Below, one piece after another: positions 23,183 to 24,591 of a DNA stretch of 24,591 nt; the stretch's first letter is position 1, and every line of letters begins with the position of its first letter. Under the pieces are notes generated by a model. The model made no database searches. It saw only the letters and a list, made by a program, of their open reading frames with translations, and was not told where the DNA came from. A program made the position numbers and the translations under genes. The DNA comes from AC-37 sp036386455 (GTDB lineage Bacteria; Actinomycetota; Thermoleophilia; Solirubrobacterales; Thermoleophilaceae), in contig DASVVS010000008.1 in the NCBI GenBank assembly GCA_036386455.1, positions 1 through 24,591 of the forward strand. Direction: 5' to 3'.

Positions 23183-24385
23183 GTGCTCACTCGCCCAGTC
23201 CTGCTCGCCGCGGTTGGCCTGTCGCTCGCCGCGGCGCCCGCCGCCCACGCCCTCCCCGACTGCCCCGACGCTCCGCAGAAGCGGACGATCCTCAGCGGCC
23301 AGGGGCAGCTCGAGTCGATCATCGCCGACGAGCGCGGGCGACTCTTCTACTCCGACCTCCAGAACGGCGGGCGGCTGCTGCGGGTGGAGCGGCCCGGGGC
23401 GGATCCCAAGCTGCTGATCCAGGGGGTCGACGGTTCGGGCGGGCTCGCCTGGGAGCCGGACGGCAGCCTCGTGTTCGGCTTCAACGGGGGCAACGACAAC
23501 GCGGTCGCCGACGGGCAGGACGGCGGGCTCATGCGCGTGAACCCCGAGACCGGCAAGCACACGGTCGTGGCCGGCGGCATGGGCATGGCCAACGGCATCG
23601 TGCGCGGTCCCGACGGCGCGATCTACGCCTCCAACGACTTCGCCGGCGGGATCGACAAGGTGGTCGGCGGAGAGGTGGAGGACGACTGGTCGAAGGTCGC
23701 CACCCCCAACGGCCTCGTGGTCGACACGGCCGGCCGCTACCTCTACGCGGCGCAGACCTTCAAGCCGGCCTCGGTCGCGCGGATCGACCTGCGCGACCCG
23801 ACCGACGAGGTCCCCTACTTCGAGGCGCCCCCCGAGGACGTCGCCGCCGGCCCCGACGGCATGACCCGTGACGAGCGCGACCGCCTGTTCATGGCCGTGA
23901 ACGCCGCGGGCGAGGTCTGGCGGATCGACACGGACCGCAGCGCCTGCGTGGTCGCGCGCGGGATCAGCCAGGCGAGCGCGGTCAACTGGGGCGGCGGCGG
24001 GTCCGGCTTCCCGGCGCGGAACCTCTACGTGGTCGCCTTCTCCGGCGTGCTCGTGGAGCTCGAGAACGCGACCGACGCCCCGCCCGCGGCCGGCGCGCCC
24101 GCCACGCGGCAGGCCGGAAACGAGCCGCAGCTCCGCCTGACGGTCTCGCCCAGGCACAGCCGCCGCGGCCGCGCCACGCGCTTCGCGTTCCGCGTCACCG
24201 ACGCGACCCCGGGCGGCGCCCGCGTGAGCAGCGCGACCGTGCGCTTCGGCGGCAAGCGGGCGACCACCAACAGGGACGGCCGCGCCGTGATCCACGTCCG
24301 GTTCCGCCACGCCGGCCTGAAGCGGGCCCGCGCCTCGCTGTTCGGCTACCGCCCCGCGAAGGCCCTCACGCGGGTCCTGCGCTAG
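23183..24385 (+). CDS. Secreted SMP-30/NHL-type beta-propeller protein with C-terminal Ig-like domain
   Basis: A 400-residue protein with a Sec signal peptide (1-23, cleavage after AHA). Residues about 35-300 form repeated blades of the SMP-30/gluconolactonase/NHL type: LESIIADERGRLFYSDL, GGLAWEPDGSLVFGFNGG, MANGIVRGPDGAIYASNDF, PNGLVVDTAGRYLYAAQT, DGMTRDERDRLFMAVNA. Such propellers bind metal and may be lactonases, but no substrate can be named. A Pro/Ala linker and an Ig-like beta domain (about 313-400, LTVSPRHSRRGRATRFAFRV, ATVRFGGKRATTNRDGRAVI) follow; it may bind the cell surface or carbohydrate. The start GTG 23183 is placed by the signal peptide and the nearby -10. Its TAG stop lies in the CTAG shared with an IS481-type transposase. 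Confidence 0.85.
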   Translation: MLTRPVLLAAVGLSLAAAPAAHALPDCPDAPQKRTILSGQGQLESIIADERGRLFYSDLQNGGRLLRVERPGADPKLLIQGVDGSGGLAWEPDGSLVFGFNGGNDNAVADGQDGGLMRVNPETGKHTVVAGGMGMANGIVRGPDGAIYASNDFAGGIDKVVGGEVEDDWSKVATPNGLVVDTAGRYLYAAQTFKPASVARIDLRDPTDEVPYFEAPPEDVAAGPDGMTRDERDRLFMAVNAAGEVWRIDTDRSACVVARGISQASAVNWGGGGSGFPARNLYVVAFSGVLVELENATDAPPAAGAPATRQAGNEPQLRLTVSPRHSRRGRATRFAFRVTDATPGGARVSSATVRFGGKRATTNRDGRAVIHVRFRHAGLKRARASLFGYRPAKALTRVLR

Positions 24386-24591
24386 CTGTCCTGCCCACAC
24401 ACGTTGTGAACGCGGCTGATCGGCGGCCGGTCGCCGAGCGAGCTGTGTGGCCTGCGGCGGTTGTAGTAGCGCAGGAAGGATCTCAGGCTCTTCGCCCTGG
24501 CGGTCGAGCTCGGGTAGGAGTGGGCGTAGGCCCACTCGTTCTGGAGCGTCTGGATGAAGCGCTCGGCCTTGCCGTTCCAGCGCGGCGTGTA
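24382..24591 (-). CDS. IS481-family transposase, C-terminal part (runs off the window)
   Basis: Only the last 69 residues are present; the gene continues beyond 24591. On the minus strand it reads YTPRWNGKAERFIQTLQNEW, then AYAHSYPSS, FLRYYNRRRPHSSLGDRPPI and SRVHNVCGQDS. NGKAERF with the conserved Glu and the Y-N-x-x-RPH-S-LG-xPP segment are the end of a DDE (rve) catalytic domain as in IS481 transposases. The TAG stop at 24384-24382 lies in the presumed target site, outside the element's end. Whether the transposase is intact upstream cannot be seen. Confidence 0.9.
   Translation of the reverse strand, partial: YTPRWNGKAERFIQTLQNEWAYAHSYPSSTARAKSLRSFLRYYNRRRPHSSLGDRPPISRVHNVCGQDS
24387..24591 (-). 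mobile_element. IS481-family insertion sequence, one end
   Basis: The element appears to begin at TGTCCTGCCC (24387), which has the TGT terminus expected of IS481 ends, and carries the transposase 3' end. The six bases before it, GCTAGC (24381-24386), match the NCTAGN target reported for IS481 itself. The other end lies outside the window, so inverted repeats and target duplication cannot be confirmed. Confidence 0.75.

Overview
The window is very GC-rich DNA with dense, well-spaced bacterial genes. The mix points to a high-GC actinobacterium, most likely of the class Thermoleophilia (Solirubrobacterales-like); the class is an inference from protein style, not something a search has confirmed. 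Supporting signs are a lexA gene with a Gram-positive/actinobacterial SOS box, a type A RNase P RNA, a short GSI-alpha glutamine synthetase, an actinobacterial-type c-di-AMP riboswitch, and several genes whose start codon lies only 6-10 nt after a -10 hexamer (leaderless style).

Layout. 1-981: SOS-controlled lexA with a small zinc-ribbon protein behind it. 1041-1089: a nested palindrome between convergent genes. 1161-1907 (-): a hotdog-type acyl-CoA-binding protein. 1990-2397: rnpB and its terminator. 2398-4494 (-): a bicovalent BBE-type flavoprotein oxidase and a histidine-rich membrane protein. 4642-4893: a small GNAT-like protein. 4994-11177: the glutamate synthase pair gltB-gltD, followed by a class I methyltransferase. 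11970-15798 (-): a secreted penicillin-acylase-family hydrolase and an overlapping flavin monoamine oxidase. 15841-17713: fdhD and a primary-like sigma-70 factor. 17721-18391: low-complexity repeats and a zinc-ribbon protein with an HNH-repeat-like domain. 18468-18959: a membrane-anchored cytochrome c. 19098-19537: a ydaO/yuaA (c-di-AMP) riboswitch in front of a tiny membrane protein. 19534-21245: a DUF899 protein divergent from a cysteine-less carboxymuconolactone-decarboxylase-like protein and an HxlR regulator. 21295-23105: glnA overlapping a bcp/PrxQ peroxiredoxin. 23183-24385: a secreted beta-propeller protein. 24382-24591 (-): the 3' end of an IS481-family transposase that continues out of the window.

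How it fits together. The window holds the core of ammonium assimilation: glutamine synthetase (glnA) and both GOGAT subunits (gltBD), in two separate units. A redox theme runs through the right half (DUF899, HxlR, Bcp, cytochrome c). The most unusual observations are: the C-terminal PPGQSG segment of the penicillin acylase family sits at the N-terminus here (apparent circular permutation); a c-di-AMP riboswitch whose last stem runs into the ribosome binding site of an unknown 96-residue membrane protein; a carboxymuconolactone-decarboxylase-like protein that has lost its CxxC; and an IS481-type element inserted at GCTAGC so that transposase and neighbour share one CTAG as their stop codons.
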